64,000 nucleotides of DNA from assembly GCA_021498125.1 (NCBI GenBank), contig JAIZWL010000001.1, forward strand, positions 899,434 to 963,433, given 5' to 3'. Origin of the DNA: Candidatus Thorarchaeota archaeon (GTDB taxonomy: Archaea > Asgardarchaeota > Thorarchaeia > Thorarchaeales > Thorarchaeaceae). Positions within the stretch are counted from its first letter, which is position 1; each line of letters opens with the position of its first letter. Under the pieces are notes generated by a model, which did not search any database, was not told the DNA's origin, and saw only the letters and a program-made list of their open reading frames with translations. Positions 35,264-45,707 of this stretch are shown here, piece by piece. The position numbers and the translations under genes are program-made.

Positions 35264-38200
35264 TTGCATAAGGCACGATTTATTATTATTACTGTTGTAT
35301 TTATCATGCTGTCACTATCGACATTGACGACACAGCCTCAAGTCATGTCTGATGTCGCTCGATCATCAGTAGTTGAGAATATCTCTCCTCTTAAACAGCC
35401 AGGATCTTTTGCATCTGATTCTCCTACTCGGTCAACATCTCAGGGTTATTTAATAATTGATTTTCCTGCTGCAAATATCTCCTCACATGCTCTTGATTGG
35501 TCCACGCTCTTGAATGAGTCGGGACTCGTTAGTCGTGTGGTGTCTGTTTCTCAGGTACTTGCTACTCCCGCTATCGTCAGGAATGCATCTGCTATTATCC
35601 TTGACGCGAGTGTTGGGTCAGGAAATGGGACCGTAGTGACCAAGGATTTGATTGATCTCTTGGTCCGAGAGGATAGACCACTCATTATTACTGGGCGGGC
35701 TGCATGGATTAGTCATCGTTTCCGGGGTTCCGGGTCGCCTCTACAGACAGCCCCTGCAAGTGCCCATCTTCATACCGCGTCAGGATTTGAGAGTGCAGTC
35801 TTTCTCACATCTCCCATCCCCCTGACGATTCCCAGTCTTCTCACCACCGAGACCGGGATCTTCTTACCGCGAGAAGCCACACAGACCGAGACCTCCCGGC
35901 TCATTAATCTCACTGCTGCGGACGACTCTTCTGAGATTTCTCCCCTTCGTTATGACTCGTACCCTTTGGATATGTTTCTCTTCGCTCCCGAAGACCCGAC
36001 CGCACTCACTGATGATGGTAAGGGTCTGATGCTCAATATTATTGCATACTCTACCTCACTTCGCGAGTCGGCCACAACTCATGCAATTGCTTTACACCAG
36101 GACCAGACGGGGTCTCCGACCAATGGTGGCTTCTTCTATCCACACGAGCCAACTCTCAAGGCAGCCTATTATGCAGTGCACTCGGTCCACGATCTACTCA
36201 ACACATCGGCATGGGTCTTGTGGCGTGATGGTCATCAGACATTGATTGGTGACCTGCTCAATTCCACAGTAGTGGATCTTGGTACAGCGATCGGCTTCAA
36301 GAATGCGGCGAGCTCCTCATCAGATACTATTGTGAACACAGCACAGGGCCTCTGGCTGATCTCCGTCATGGACCTCTCTTCCTTCTTTAACACGAGCAAG
36401 GTCGTGGCCTACCTTTCGTCGCGTCAAGATACCGATGGCGGATTTGATTCCGATATCGTGGTCACTCATGTCGTGACAGAGGCACTTGCCTCAGTGGGGC
36501 AATTGAACACGATCGACAAGTCCTCTCTCGAATCATGGCTTCGTGCGTGTGTGATTGACGGCTCAGACACATCGGACACCACCTTGTGGGGTGGGATCGC
36601 TCGCTATCCATCAAGTACCAGCCCTACTAACTCATACTCTCGTGCATATGTCCTGAGTCTTGAGATCTTGGGAACAACACATAATGACCCACAGAAGCTG
36701 ACCAATTGGATTCTACAATATACAGCAAATGGCGACGGTTCTTATAGCAATACGCTCAGTTCGGGAGTGGATGTCTCGATCGGTACTGGTGCAGCTCTCA
36801 CTACCATGCAAATTCTTGGAACGTTGAGTCCGCAGAATCGAACTACTGGTCTCTCCTGGCTGGCAGATAATCAGGTGCCGAGTGGCGGGTTTGGATTCGG
36901 CTATGTCGATGATGATCTGGTGGGAAAGACACTGGACACCTCATACGTGTCTTATTGCCTCTCCCGACTTGGCGAGTCCTCAGGTCAGATCGCAACAGGA
37001 ATTATTGAATATATTAATAACATTGAGACCCCACTTGGGTTTGAGCGAATGGATCCTGTTCCTTCACTCATGTGGACGAACTGGTTGATGCAAGAGGCAC
37101 GTTACTCTCACTCTTCAAATTATGTGGTCTATCAGGATGCAGGGTCGTTTCTGTCCCTGCTCGATGGCTGGAAGCAGTATCCTTCCTTTTCCAACATGTC
37201 GTTCCTGATCCCTCTGGAATATGGACCGACACAGTATCGACTTCAGAGCGTCTGGACTCATTATCTTGGGCTTGGGCTCTCCTCAGCTGCCGACCATGTC
37301 TTGACGACTGCGGAGATTGACGAGACCACGACTTTTATTGTCAACTCACAGGACTCCAGTGGTCATTTTAGGCCGACCATGTTCATGGGCACTCCGTCAA
37401 TGCAACATAGCACTGTGGCAGTTGAGACCCTCTATCAACTTGGAAAGCTCGATCAAATCAAGTACAGGTCAGCACTTGAGACCGCAATTCTCTCGGCGTA
37501 TGACGGTGGGACGTGGTCAACTGCTGGTTGGGATCTGCGTCCGTTCAACAAGCTCCCCTCTGCTATTGACTGGCTGAGCACTCGTGCAGCACTTCGACTG
37601 GGTATTCTAAACAATAGTCTCGCGAGTGAGATCGCTGCAACAATTCAGGCACGAATTCAGTATCAGGATCTTCTTGCTCTCTCATTTGATGCGGCTACCC
37701 TGTCCCTCTTGGAAGCGAATGGGTTCAATACTTCTACGGACCTTATTGATGCAGAGCAGGTGCTGGCAGCCCTTGGTCCTCATCCGTTCTCCTCAGGCTG
37801 GTTGAACACGACCATTCTCTGGCAGCCTCTCTATTCAGCAAGTGTCCTACGAATGGTCTCAATACTTGGGCTTCGACCTAGAATATTCGAGGGGCATTCA
37901 TGTTCACTCAGTGTATCGAGTGCCGTGGCGACAGAGCTTGGGAGTACCCTCTCAGTAGATGTGTCAGTCACTTCAGGTACTGCTGATCATTCCATTGCGG
38001 TCTACTCATTTGGTTCATGGACGCTCTACAGTGGTCTGTCAGATAACGACACGCTCACAGTTCCTGTTCCGCGAGATGCTGATGCTCTTGGGGTGAATGC
38101 TCTCTACTTCATCTCCTCTGACTATGGTTCTATTCGTGCAGCACAGCGCCTGATCATTGAAGTGGATGGTCATATGAATGGCACTCTGGACGTTGATGAT

Positions 38201-41200
38201 CATGATGTTCGAATTGGTGAACCCATTACTGGTGTCGTCGATTGGCAATTGACAACGGGGATGCCAGCAGGCCTGACAAATGTCACAGTTCGTCTTGAAG
38301 GTCCCCCCACGTATCACGAGTGGCAATATCAAAGCGAGTCCCCCTTCAATCTCTCTATACCCACCGATGGCCTTGATTCTGGCCAACACAATCTCACGAT
38401 CACGCTCTCACGAGCCTATTGTCCGAATCTGATCCTGCATGATGTGGTCCAACTATATGCACCAGTCTCCACCTATATTGACACGGTCACTGCGCTTGAG
38501 ACAAATATTAGCAACCCTGTCTTGATCGATTGGACGCTACGGTACTCAGAGAATGACACTGCAATCTCTGGGAAGCCGGTCACGTTGAAGATCGTCGATA
38601 GCAATGGTGCTGTGGTATATACTGCTACTGAGAATGACGGCCAGTTTGAATGGACTCCCACAGTGCGAGGGAGTTATTCGTTCAATTTGACCTTTGACGG
38701 GGAAAAGGCTCTTGTCCCATCAAATCGTACTGGCACTATTGACGTATATGAGATCACCATCATAGACATGTTGACGCCCTCCCAGTACGATCAGTATAGC
38801 AATGCCACACTCTCGATCGCTCTTCATAACGATGCAGGTGGTCCACTGGCAAATCAGAGTGTGACCCTTGTTCTCAAATCACCCTCTTCTGTCACGGTCA
38901 CGCAGACAACAGTGATCACTGATTCATCCGGTCATGCTTCGATAACCGTCCATCTCTCAGAGAATGGTTGGTACACTCTGACTGCAACATTCAACTCCGC
39001 CGACCATCTCCGATCAGCTACAAACTCCTCCCAGTTTCTCTCCTTCTCCTCCACTACACTCGCGCTAGGAGGGATCTCCTCCGATGGTCATGTTGGCACA
39101 GACAACAGCTATTTCGTATCTCTCACCGATTCCGCAAACTCTCCCGTTGCTGGTGTTTCTGTCACCGTGACCATCACCTATCTCCCCTCAACAACTGTGG
39201 CGACCTATCACCTGACCACGAACTCCAGTGGAATTGCGACCTTCTCGTGGACTGCGACCTCCGCGGGCTCGTACATGATCCATGCGGAATTTGCAGGCAC
39301 GGTCTCATACGGTGCCTCTGACGCCTCGCAGACGACTGACATGTGGATCCCTGTCACTCTCACCATTATCGTCAATAATGATCCCGAGGTCAATGTGACT
39401 GGTTGGATCTCTATCACAGCCGAGGATCATCTCGGCGATGCAATATCCGGACTTGATGTATCACTCATAGTGACCGCTCCAAGTTCTCTTGTCACGCTTC
39501 AGTCAAGTGGTACTACCGGAACAGATGGTGTCTGGACATGTTCATGGACTCCCACTGAGAGAGGGCTCAACAATGTGACAGTGAGCAGTGATCGACAGAA
39601 CTGGTATGAGGCCGCGCTTACTATTCGCATGATCGATGTCTATGAAACCCCTGATCTCTCTATCAGTCTCCCCGATGATCCCGTTGCTCCTACAACTGCA
39701 TTACTTCTGATTCACGTTGTAGATGGTCACTCTAATGCGGTCGCGTCCTGTGCAGTTCACACAACGATCACCCTAGATGGTGTTACCATTCTTGATGTCA
39801 CAAATACCACTGATGCCTCAGGTCAGGTGGTCCTTGAGTTCCACGTGAATGAGCCGGGTGTTCTTAGAATCACAACCACTTTTCCGAAACAGGGCTGGTT
39901 TCTCTCCACATCGGATTCTTTGACCACTACCGTTGCAGGTGTGACCACCCTCTCTCTCACTACACCCGGCCAGCCCGTGTCTCAGGGGACGGCAATCGGG
40001 ATACTTGTCTCTCTCACCGATTGGGCTGGTACTCCTCTGAGCGGCGCTCAAATCCTCTACACGATCTCTTGGGCTAATGGTACAATACTGCATTCTGAGA
40101 ATAAGACAACAGGTGCTGATGGTACCTGTCTTCTTGCGTATCCCATGAACTTTGTCGGTGATTTTCTCATCAACGCATCATACTTGGGTTCGAATCACAA
40201 TGCTCCCTCTTCCAAGTACAACCCGCAGAGAGTATATGTGATTCCCGATGTCATATCGCAATTTGATCCAGTCTGCTATCTAAACGAGACCGCAGAGATC
40301 CTTGTTGGTGTGCGAGATGCAATGGGCCTATTGATATCAGGCAGAACCCTGCAAATTTCCATTCAACAGGATGGTAGTACGGTCTTTGATACCCAGGTGA
40401 CCTCACAGGCAACTCTAGTGAATGTGACATGGCATCCAGAAAAACGCGGGCTGGTGACTATTCGGATGCTTCATGTTGGAGACCTTCACTATTACACGAA
40501 TGAGACCTCTTCTACTTCTTCAGTGATGGAAGTTGTCAGTGGAGTCTTGGATCTGTCCAGTTCAAAGGTCGAGTTTGAGGGAAGGGTGAACATGACCTAC
40601 ACGCTCTCTTCATCAAACTCTTCTGGCGTCACAATATTATTCCAAGTCTTAGGAGTCGATCTGGTTCCCATATGGAATACAACAGCTCTGACTAATGGTT
40701 CCGGCACTGCGGTTGTTGAGTATAATGCTGTGGATGCAACTGGCCTCCTGACTCTTCGGGTAGGCCCTGTTGAGGACCAATACATGCTTGGTGGCGATGT
40801 TCAGGCACAGATGACTGTCATGACTGACGCGCAGACCACTACTACGCTTACCCCCGACCCGCCCTGTGCTGGTGAGGCGATCAACATCACGGTCATGGTC
40901 GTTGATGAACTGGGAGTGCCTATTGATGGTCTGTCTCTTGTCATTACTGCTCGTGATCCATACGGTGAACTCATCAAACTTGGTTCGTGGTCATACTCGG
41001 TGACAGTTCAGACCGTTAATGGCCTTGCGATTGTACCACTGGTCACCACTGTTCCAGGTCTTCATACCATCGAGGTCCAGTCCTCGGGTTCGACTTGGGT
41101 TCATGCCTTCGATAACTCCTCTCAGCACATTGTCTTTTCACGGACTGTGATCGATGTTGTGTCTGCTACGAACGACCTTGAGGTAGGTCAGAGTTTTCTT

Positions 41201-43096
41201 GGCATGGCTCTTCTCAAAAATCACAACGGTGCCGGAATGAGCGGCCGGGATGTGCTACTGGTTCTTGATGGGCCAGGAAGTACGGTCATAGGTCCAATCA
41301 CGCTCACAACAAACGCAACAGGCTATGTGGAGTGGAATGTCACACTGGACCAGGAAGGAGTGTGGCAGGCAACTCTGACTTTTGAGGGTCTTGGTGTCTA
41401 TCTGGCCAGTAGCTCCACCGTTTCAATCGACGTTCGTTTTCATGTCATGCTCTCTGCTGAGGTGATCTCCTCTGACTCTCCAGTTGCCGGGCGAGTTCCT
41501 GTTGCGTTCTCTCTTAGATTGGCCGATGCTGGAGACACAGTCCTCGAAGGGTTTACCATCTTCTATTCGATCTATCACGAATCCGTTGGTCTAATAATTC
41601 AGGAGAGCGTGATTCAAGAGAGCGAATTGCCAGTCAATGTGAGTGTTCTCTTACCCTTAGGCGGTCACTATTCTATTCTCATTGAATTTGAAGGGACTTC
41701 TCATTATTTCCCTGCTTCTATCGCTCTTGCCACATTTGTCTATGGAACTACTCAGGTAGAGTTCTCTTGTCCCGCAATTATTGAGATCTCACAATCGGCC
41801 GCTATCAATGTGTCCGTCGTCAATGAAGTCAATGCATTATTGCCTCTCTCAGCGGTTGATATGTCCATCACATTGCATAATGAAAATGGCAATATCTCCC
41901 TTGATGACCGCTCAGTCGTGAACGGCACCCGTCTGAGTATTGATCTACAGGGTCTCTCCGTGGGCCGATATAATCTTACGATCATCATTCCTGCAACAAA
42001 TGAGTATATTGGTTATACGGGTCATTGCCTGTTCAATGTCACAGCACAGACACATTTTGTGAATCTTACTCAAGACTTGTCTGGAATAATCGGTATCGAA
42101 CATTCACTGACTTTTGTTCTTCAAGATTCTTTGGAAACGAACTTAACAGGTATTTCAGTGATGGCCTATGTCTATGATCCGAATGGCAAGGAAATTCTTG
42201 GGGGGATCTTTCATAGTGGTTCTGATATCTCCCTTACTGACACGGGCGCTACTATCTCTTGGCTTCCTGCAATTGTTGGCGTCTATACTCTTCATCTGTT
42301 CTACACCGGCAATGGCTATCTGCTGTCCGCATCGTTCGAAGTAACGGTTCTCACAAGAAAGGCTTCTACACTTCATGTTGATTTGCCGGATACCGTTCCA
42401 TATGGTGACGACATTCTCATGATCGCTACGCTTCGAGACTCCTCTGGGCCTTTGCGAAATGTCCCCGTTGAATGCCACCTCTTTCTGCGTGATACACAGG
42501 TCCTATCGTTGAACTCTACTACCGATTGGACTGGTATTGCTAAATTCGGTATTGTCGATCTCTTGGCCGGTAATTATACTGTGATTATTTTTTATCAGGG
42601 GTCTAGTACTCATGTTCCTGTGCAGGACCGTTCAGTAATAGCAATCACCCCCAATCTTGCTCTCCACCTTCTTGGAGCCACAGATACATATGAGGGCGCA
42701 AACGTTACTGCGAATGTTTCTATTCGTGTATTTGGTGTGGATTCCTCATGGATCGGTTCAATTGAGATCTCTATTGCCAGCCCCTCTGGCCGTATTGTGT
42801 CGCGTACTAGTCATACAATAGCTCCCACGGATACTGTTGTAGTGAAATTTATTGCACCCGATGTGGGGCAGTATATGCTTCGTTTTATGGTGAAGGGACT
42901 ACCTGTCGTTGGCCAAACAAATAGCACACTACAAGTTGGGATATCTGCTGCTCCCTCTCAGATCATGCTCGACTCCAGTGCCAGCTCACTTGCACTAGGG
43001 TTGCCAATACTTGCTGTGATTGGGTTGCTTGTACGAAAGAAAATTGCACGTGCAATTGATCTCTTACCGACCGAATGGCGATACAGTAGTGAGTGA
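35264..43096 (+). CDS. Giant secreted, C-terminally anchored surface protein with toroid and Ig-like repeats
   Basis: About 2,610 residues. It begins with a signal peptide (residues ~3-24), then a ~230-residue Rossmann-like domain resembling GATase-like/DUF4350 modules. A ~550-residue region of repeats (SSRQDTDGGFDSD, NQVPSGGFGFGYVDDD) follows, typical of the alpha/alpha toroid of prenyltransferase, terpene-cyclase and macroglobulin-like proteins. From about residue 950 to 2570 it is a run of ~100-residue beta-sandwich domains (Big/invasin-like), with repeated themes such as TTDASGQVVLEF. A helix (LALGLPILAVIGLLV) and basic tail anchor the end. Many NxS/T sites suggest glycosylation. TTG 35264, 6 bases after GAGGTG, suits the signal peptide; the frame is open to TTG 35213. 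Confidence 0.8.
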   Translation: MHKARFIIITVVFIMLSLSTLTTQPQVMSDVARSSVVENISPLKQPGSFASDSPTRSTSQGYLIIDFPAANISSHALDWSTLLNESGLVSRVVSVSQVLATPAIVRNASAIILDASVGSGNGTVVTKDLIDLLVREDRPLIITGRAAWISHRFRGSGSPLQTAPASAHLHTASGFESAVFLTSPIPLTIPSLLTTETGIFLPREATQTETSRLINLTAADDSSEISPLRYDSYPLDMFLFAPEDPTALTDDGKGLMLNIIAYSTSLRESATTHAIALHQDQTGSPTNGGFFYPHEPTLKAAYYAVHSVHDLLNTSAWVLWRDGHQTLIGDLLNSTVVDLGTAIGFKNAASSSSDTIVNTAQGLWLISVMDLSSFFNTSKVVAYLSSRQDTDGGFDSDIVVTHVVTEALASVGQLNTIDKSSLESWLRACVIDGSDTSDTTLWGGIARYPSSTSPTNSYSRAYVLSLEILGTTHNDPQKLTNWILQYTANGDGSYSNTLSSGVDVSIGTGAALTTMQILGTLSPQNRTTGLSWLADNQVPSGGFGFGYVDDDLVGKTLDTSYVSYCLSRLGESSGQIATGIIEYINNIETPLGFERMDPVPSLMWTNWLMQEARYSHSSNYVVYQDAGSFLSLLDGWKQYPSFSNMSFLIPLEYGPTQYRLQSVWTHYLGLGLSSAADHVLTTAEIDETTTFIVNSQDSSGHFRPTMFMGTPSMQHSTVAVETLYQLGKLDQIKYRSALETAILSAYDGGTWSTAGWDLRPFNKLPSAIDWLSTRAALRLGILNNSLASEIAATIQARIQYQDLLALSFDAATLSLLEANGFNTSTDLIDAEQVLAALGPHPFSSGWLNTTILWQPLYSASVLRMVSILGLRPRIFEGHSCSLSVSSAVATELGSTLSVDVSVTSGTADHSIAVYSFGSWTLYSGLSDNDTLTVPVPRDADALGVNALYFISSDYGSIRAAQRLIIEVDGHMNGTLDVDDHDVRIGEPITGVVDWQLTTGMPAGLTNVTVRLEGPPTYHEWQYQSESPFNLSIPTDGLDSGQHNLTITLSRAYCPNLILHDVVQLYAPVSTYIDTVTALETNISNPVLIDWTLRYSENDTAISGKPVTLKIVDSNGAVVYTATENDGQFEWTPTVRGSYSFNLTFDGEKALVPSNRTGTIDVYEITIIDMLTPSQYDQYSNATLSIALHNDAGGPLANQSVTLVLKSPSSVTVTQTTVITDSSGHASITVHLSENGWYTLTATFNSADHLRSATNSSQFLSFSSTTLALGGISSDGHVGTDNSYFVSLTDSANSPVAGVSVTVTITYLPSTTVATYHLTTNSSGIATFSWTATSAGSYMIHAEFAGTVSYGASDASQTTDMWIPVTLTIIVNNDPEVNVTGWISITAEDHLGDAISGLDVSLIVTAPSSLVTLQSSGTTGTDGVWTCSWTPTERGLNNVTVSSDRQNWYEAALTIRMIDVYETPDLSISLPDDPVAPTTALLLIHVVDGHSNAVASCAVHTTITLDGVTILDVTNTTDASGQVVLEFHVNEPGVLRITTTFPKQGWFLSTSDSLTTTVAGVTTLSLTTPGQPVSQGTAIGILVSLTDWAGTPLSGAQILYTISWANGTILHSENKTTGADGTCLLAYPMNFVGDFLINASYLGSNHNAPSSKYNPQRVYVIPDVISQFDPVCYLNETAEILVGVRDAMGLLISGRTLQISIQQDGSTVFDTQVTSQATLVNVTWHPEKRGLVTIRMLHVGDLHYYTNETSSTSSVMEVVSGVLDLSSSKVEFEGRVNMTYTLSSSNSSGVTILFQVLGVDLVPIWNTTALTNGSGTAVVEYNAVDATGLLTLRVGPVEDQYMLGGDVQAQMTVMTDAQTTTTLTPDPPCAGEAINITVMVVDELGVPIDGLSLVITARDPYGELIKLGSWSYSVTVQTVNGLAIVPLVTTVPGLHTIEVQSSGSTWVHAFDNSSQHIVFSRTVIDVVSATNDLEVGQSFLGMALLKNHNGAGMSGRDVLLVLDGPGSTVIGPITLTTNATGYVEWNVTLDQEGVWQATLTFEGLGVYLASSSTVSIDVRFHVMLSAEVISSDSPVAGRVPVAFSLRLADAGDTVLEGFTIFYSIYHESVGLIIQESVIQESELPVNVSVLLPLGGHYSILIEFEGTSHYFPASIALATFVYGTTQVEFSCPAIIEISQSAAINVSVVNEVNALLPLSAVDMSITLHNENGNISLDDRSVVNGTRLSIDLQGLSVGRYNLTIIIPATNEYIGYTGHCLFNVTAQTHFVNLTQDLSGIIGIEHSLTFVLQDSLETNLTGISVMAYVYDPNGKEILGGIFHSGSDISLTDTGATISWLPAIVGVYTLHLFYTGNGYLLSASFEVTVLTRKASTLHVDLPDTVPYGDDILMIATLRDSSGPLRNVPVECHLFLRDTQVLSLNSTTDWTGIAKFGIVDLLAGNYTVIIFYQGSSTHVPVQDRSVIAITPNLALHLLGATDTYEGANVTANVSIRVFGVDSSWIGSIEISIASPSGRIVSRTSHTIAPTDTVVVKFIAPDVGQYMLRFMVKGLPVVGQTNSTLQVGISAAPSQIMLDSSASSLALGLPILAVIGLLVRKKIARAIDLLPTEWRYSSE

Positions 43097-43107
43097 CTCT
43101 ATCTAGA

Positions 43108-43146
43108 ATACTATTATGTTAAAGATAGCGAGTCGATTAATAGTAT
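43108..43146. terminator. Possible terminator hairpin between convergent genes
   Basis: ATACTATTA (43108-43116) and TAATAGTAT (43138-43146) form a 9-bp AT-rich stem a few bases after the surface-protein stop. It is weak, with a 21-base loop, but is placed where a terminator is expected. Confidence 0.35.
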
Positions 43147-43212
43147 ATCACAGTCCAACCGCGTCCATAAATAATATTGATGTTGCTGTCCTTTGATCCG
43201 GCTCTACATTTG

Positions 43213-45285
43213 TTAAGATTGTCTATATTGATAGCTTTGCCGCAATAGCATTGAAACATCTTTATTCCATGAGCCATCTGGTAGTAAGAGTCTCTGCAAT
43301 AATGTGCTCTGATAGGAGCGATATGTAATTACACGTGCCGTTCTCAAGGTCAAGCCCTCATTTAATGTTATATCAGGGAACTGATGAAGAAAGAAGTGTA
43401 ATTCATCTACTGGTATCTTTGCAATGATGATTGCCCGTCCGCCATCTTTTTTGGTCATTCCTAGAGCAGTTGGGGTATGTTTCAAGATCCCTCTTGTCAA
43501 TGAGTATACCTTTTCAGGGGGCCCTGTAATATCAAACACTATCGAAGCTAACTGCCACAACATGCATCTATACACAATTCCGATTACGTTTCTTTTGTGG
43601 AGATCATTTAGTATTTCTTCAAGCCGTTCTTTAGTAATCCCTACTACATGTTGAAAATTGTCAAGTTCTGTCAGAAATTGAAAGAAGTTTGATGCAGTCA
43701 TATCGATTACTTTTGCTTCTTCTCTGGTCAAATTACTGATTGATCGTTCATTCCACCCTCCAAATTCTCGACGCAGCTGTGATAGCGAACTACTTTCATG
43801 GAGTGATTTTTCTATTCGTGCATGTCTAATAGCCCACTTGCCACTTTTAGTTCGGAACAAGTTCTTGTTGACTCTCTTTGCATTCCATTCTATTTCTACA
43901 ATATTCCCTATTGCCCTATTAACAGTCTCAACTATTGACGGAGGTACCAACATGTATTGGATATGCCGAAGATTTCTGACATTTCCTTCAACAGTAGCGG
44001 ACCACGCCATATGATTGTGGGGCCATCGATATGCTGGGCTCAATGATACTATTGCTGTCAGTCCTATTGCCTGGGGATTAATTGTGGTCTTTAGACTGAA
44101 CCCCTTGTATAATAGGGCAAGTCTATCTCTTCGGAGGGCTCTAGACGTTCTAGCGTCAGCACTGGAAATTGGTGGTGCTACTCTGACTCTCTCGCGTCGA
44201 CCTTGATTTCGCATGTATTTGAATGCGTACTCTCGATAGTCCGGAATATACTGTTCGGTCTTATCAAGAATCAGCAGTTCTATTTTGTTACGTAGTGAAT
44301 GGTCGCGAGTCAGGTACGAAAATGTTGAGATGAGCTGTTCAGCATCTTGCAATATTTTCACATATGGCGGTGGTGGTTTGTTTTCAAGTAGACATTTTAG
44401 ATGCATGATCCCTAGACTTCGAAACCATTGAGCACTTGCCAATTCGTAAAAGAATTTTACAGGGTCCTTTTCTAGTACTTTTCCTCTCAGGATCCATGCG
44501 AGGAATGCCATTAGTTCTACCCTTGTTTCCTCGGGGAATGATTTTGGTACGAGTTGATCAAGTGTATCTCGCATATTTTCTCGAATCTCAATATTGTCAA
44601 TATTTGCTCCACGTAATAGCATACCCAGTTCTTTCCAGCTTGGGGGCGAACTGTCAAGGATTTTCGCGAGGTTATGATATTCTTGTTGCGGGTTTGTCTC
44701 TAGTAATCTTTGCCAATACTGTAGTGCGCTCTCCCAGTCTTCCTTCAGCATTATTACTGGGATCTCATAAGGCTCGATTTTGTGGGACTCGTGAATACGA
44801 GCCTGTTTATCAAGAATTGTCAGCCAGTACCCATGGGAGTCTTTTATTTTCTGAACTGCATATGCCCCCATCAGGGTTCTATCGACCATGCGTCTGGCCC
44901 ACCCATCAGTACTCGGTGGATACATCGTATCAGGTTTATTGCTCTGTTTAACATATGGTTTCCATTCTATAAATTCGGGTTTCAGGTAAACATGAACTGG
45001 TTCATCTAGAGGAATTCTCTGTGATTCCCCTCCATGGACTGGAACTATCTTTTCTTTCATAAGGTAGTACGTGTCTTCTGATAGTTCCCGAGTCTTCTGT
45101 AGTATAGGTCCTTTTAATGACCATCGAATTTCATCAACAACCGGAAGCCCCTTGATATACACTGTCGTTAAAATTGATGAAATTCCCGAATGCATCCTTT
45201 CTCGCTTCAGAGAAGGGGTCAATACTATATCAAAATGTTGATTCGTAACATGATGAGAAGGTGGAAAAAAAAATTGGCAAACCAC
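43213..45285 (-). CDS. Large hypothetical protein, probably missing its N-terminus through a frameshift
   Basis: The frame encodes 690 residues with no recognised family. The middle is helical; residues ~350-400 are basic (NQGRRERVRVAPP), and the C-terminal third resembles a winged-helix followed by an alpha/beta domain (EEILNDLHKRNVIGIVY). Starts are GTG 45285 or ATG 45195. At the 5' end the minus strand has a run of nine T's, and the frame at 45230-45589 reads into this run from upstream. Joining the two there would extend the protein by ~107 residues. This suggests one gene with a homopolymer indel. AT-rich relative to the neighbouring operons. Confidence 0.55.
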   Translation of the reverse strand: MVCQFFFPPSHHVTNQHFDIVLTPSLKRERMHSGISSILTTVYIKGLPVVDEIRWSLKGPILQKTRELSEDTYYLMKEKIVPVHGGESQRIPLDEPVHVYLKPEFIEWKPYVKQSNKPDTMYPPSTDGWARRMVDRTLMGAYAVQKIKDSHGYWLTILDKQARIHESHKIEPYEIPVIMLKEDWESALQYWQRLLETNPQQEYHNLAKILDSSPPSWKELGMLLRGANIDNIEIRENMRDTLDQLVPKSFPEETRVELMAFLAWILRGKVLEKDPVKFFYELASAQWFRSLGIMHLKCLLENKPPPPYVKILQDAEQLISTFSYLTRDHSLRNKIELLILDKTEQYIPDYREYAFKYMRNQGRRERVRVAPPISSADARTSRALRRDRLALLYKGFSLKTTINPQAIGLTAIVSLSPAYRWPHNHMAWSATVEGNVRNLRHIQYMLVPPSIVETVNRAIGNIVEIEWNAKRVNKNLFRTKSGKWAIRHARIEKSLHESSSLSQLRREFGGWNERSISNLTREEAKVIDMTASNFFQFLTELDNFQHVVGITKERLEEILNDLHKRNVIGIVYRCMLWQLASIVFDITGPPEKVYSLTRGILKHTPTALGMTKKDGGRAIIIAKIPVDELHFFLHQFPDITLNEGLTLRTARVITYRSYQSTLLQRLLLPDGSWNKDVSMLLRQSYQYRQS

Positions 45286-45589
45286 TGAAGGCTCTGAATA
45301 AATCAGTGGTCACCATTAGTTTGGCTATCACCAGATACTGGTAGATTCGGTTCAGATCACCACGGAGTGTCTGGCTCAGGTCGGCCTGGCATCTGAGATC
45401 GAACCTCCTGTAGTGGATTAGTAGGACAGATTCTCCATTGTACCGAATTGGAATCATGGTCTTGGTTTCTGGAGATGACTTTGTCACTGTGCATATTAGT
45501 TCACGAATATTGATACGGCACATAGTATCATCTTCGTCCCCAAAATTTTCTATCACACTTGGCCCGAGTATATCAAAAAATAGCTTCAT
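45230..45589 (-). pseudogene. Probable N-terminal part of the 43.2-45.3 kb gene, split at a poly-T run
   Basis: A 119-codon frame starting at ATG 45589 (MKLFFDILGPSVIENFG). It contains a plausible folded sequence up to about residue 107 and then enters TTTTTTTTT at 45273-45265. After that its residues (STFSSCYESTF) look random, whereas the other frame continues sensibly. It may instead be a separate small gene overlapping the next; I favour the split-gene reading. Confidence 0.4.
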
Positions 45590-45707
45590 TTCCGATGAGT
45601 TTCTAATACAAAAAAAATCGTTCTTTATTAGGAGTACGTCTAGTATTTATCAGGAATTAAAAATTATTAGTGGCATAGGTGCAATAAACACCTATGCTGA
45701 TTATAGA

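Noticed and set aside
32403-45285. The two large unknown proteins as paralogues of each other
   Set aside because: Both are long and end in similar-looking winged-helix plus alpha/beta regions, but I could not align a convincing motif by eye, so homology is not claimed.
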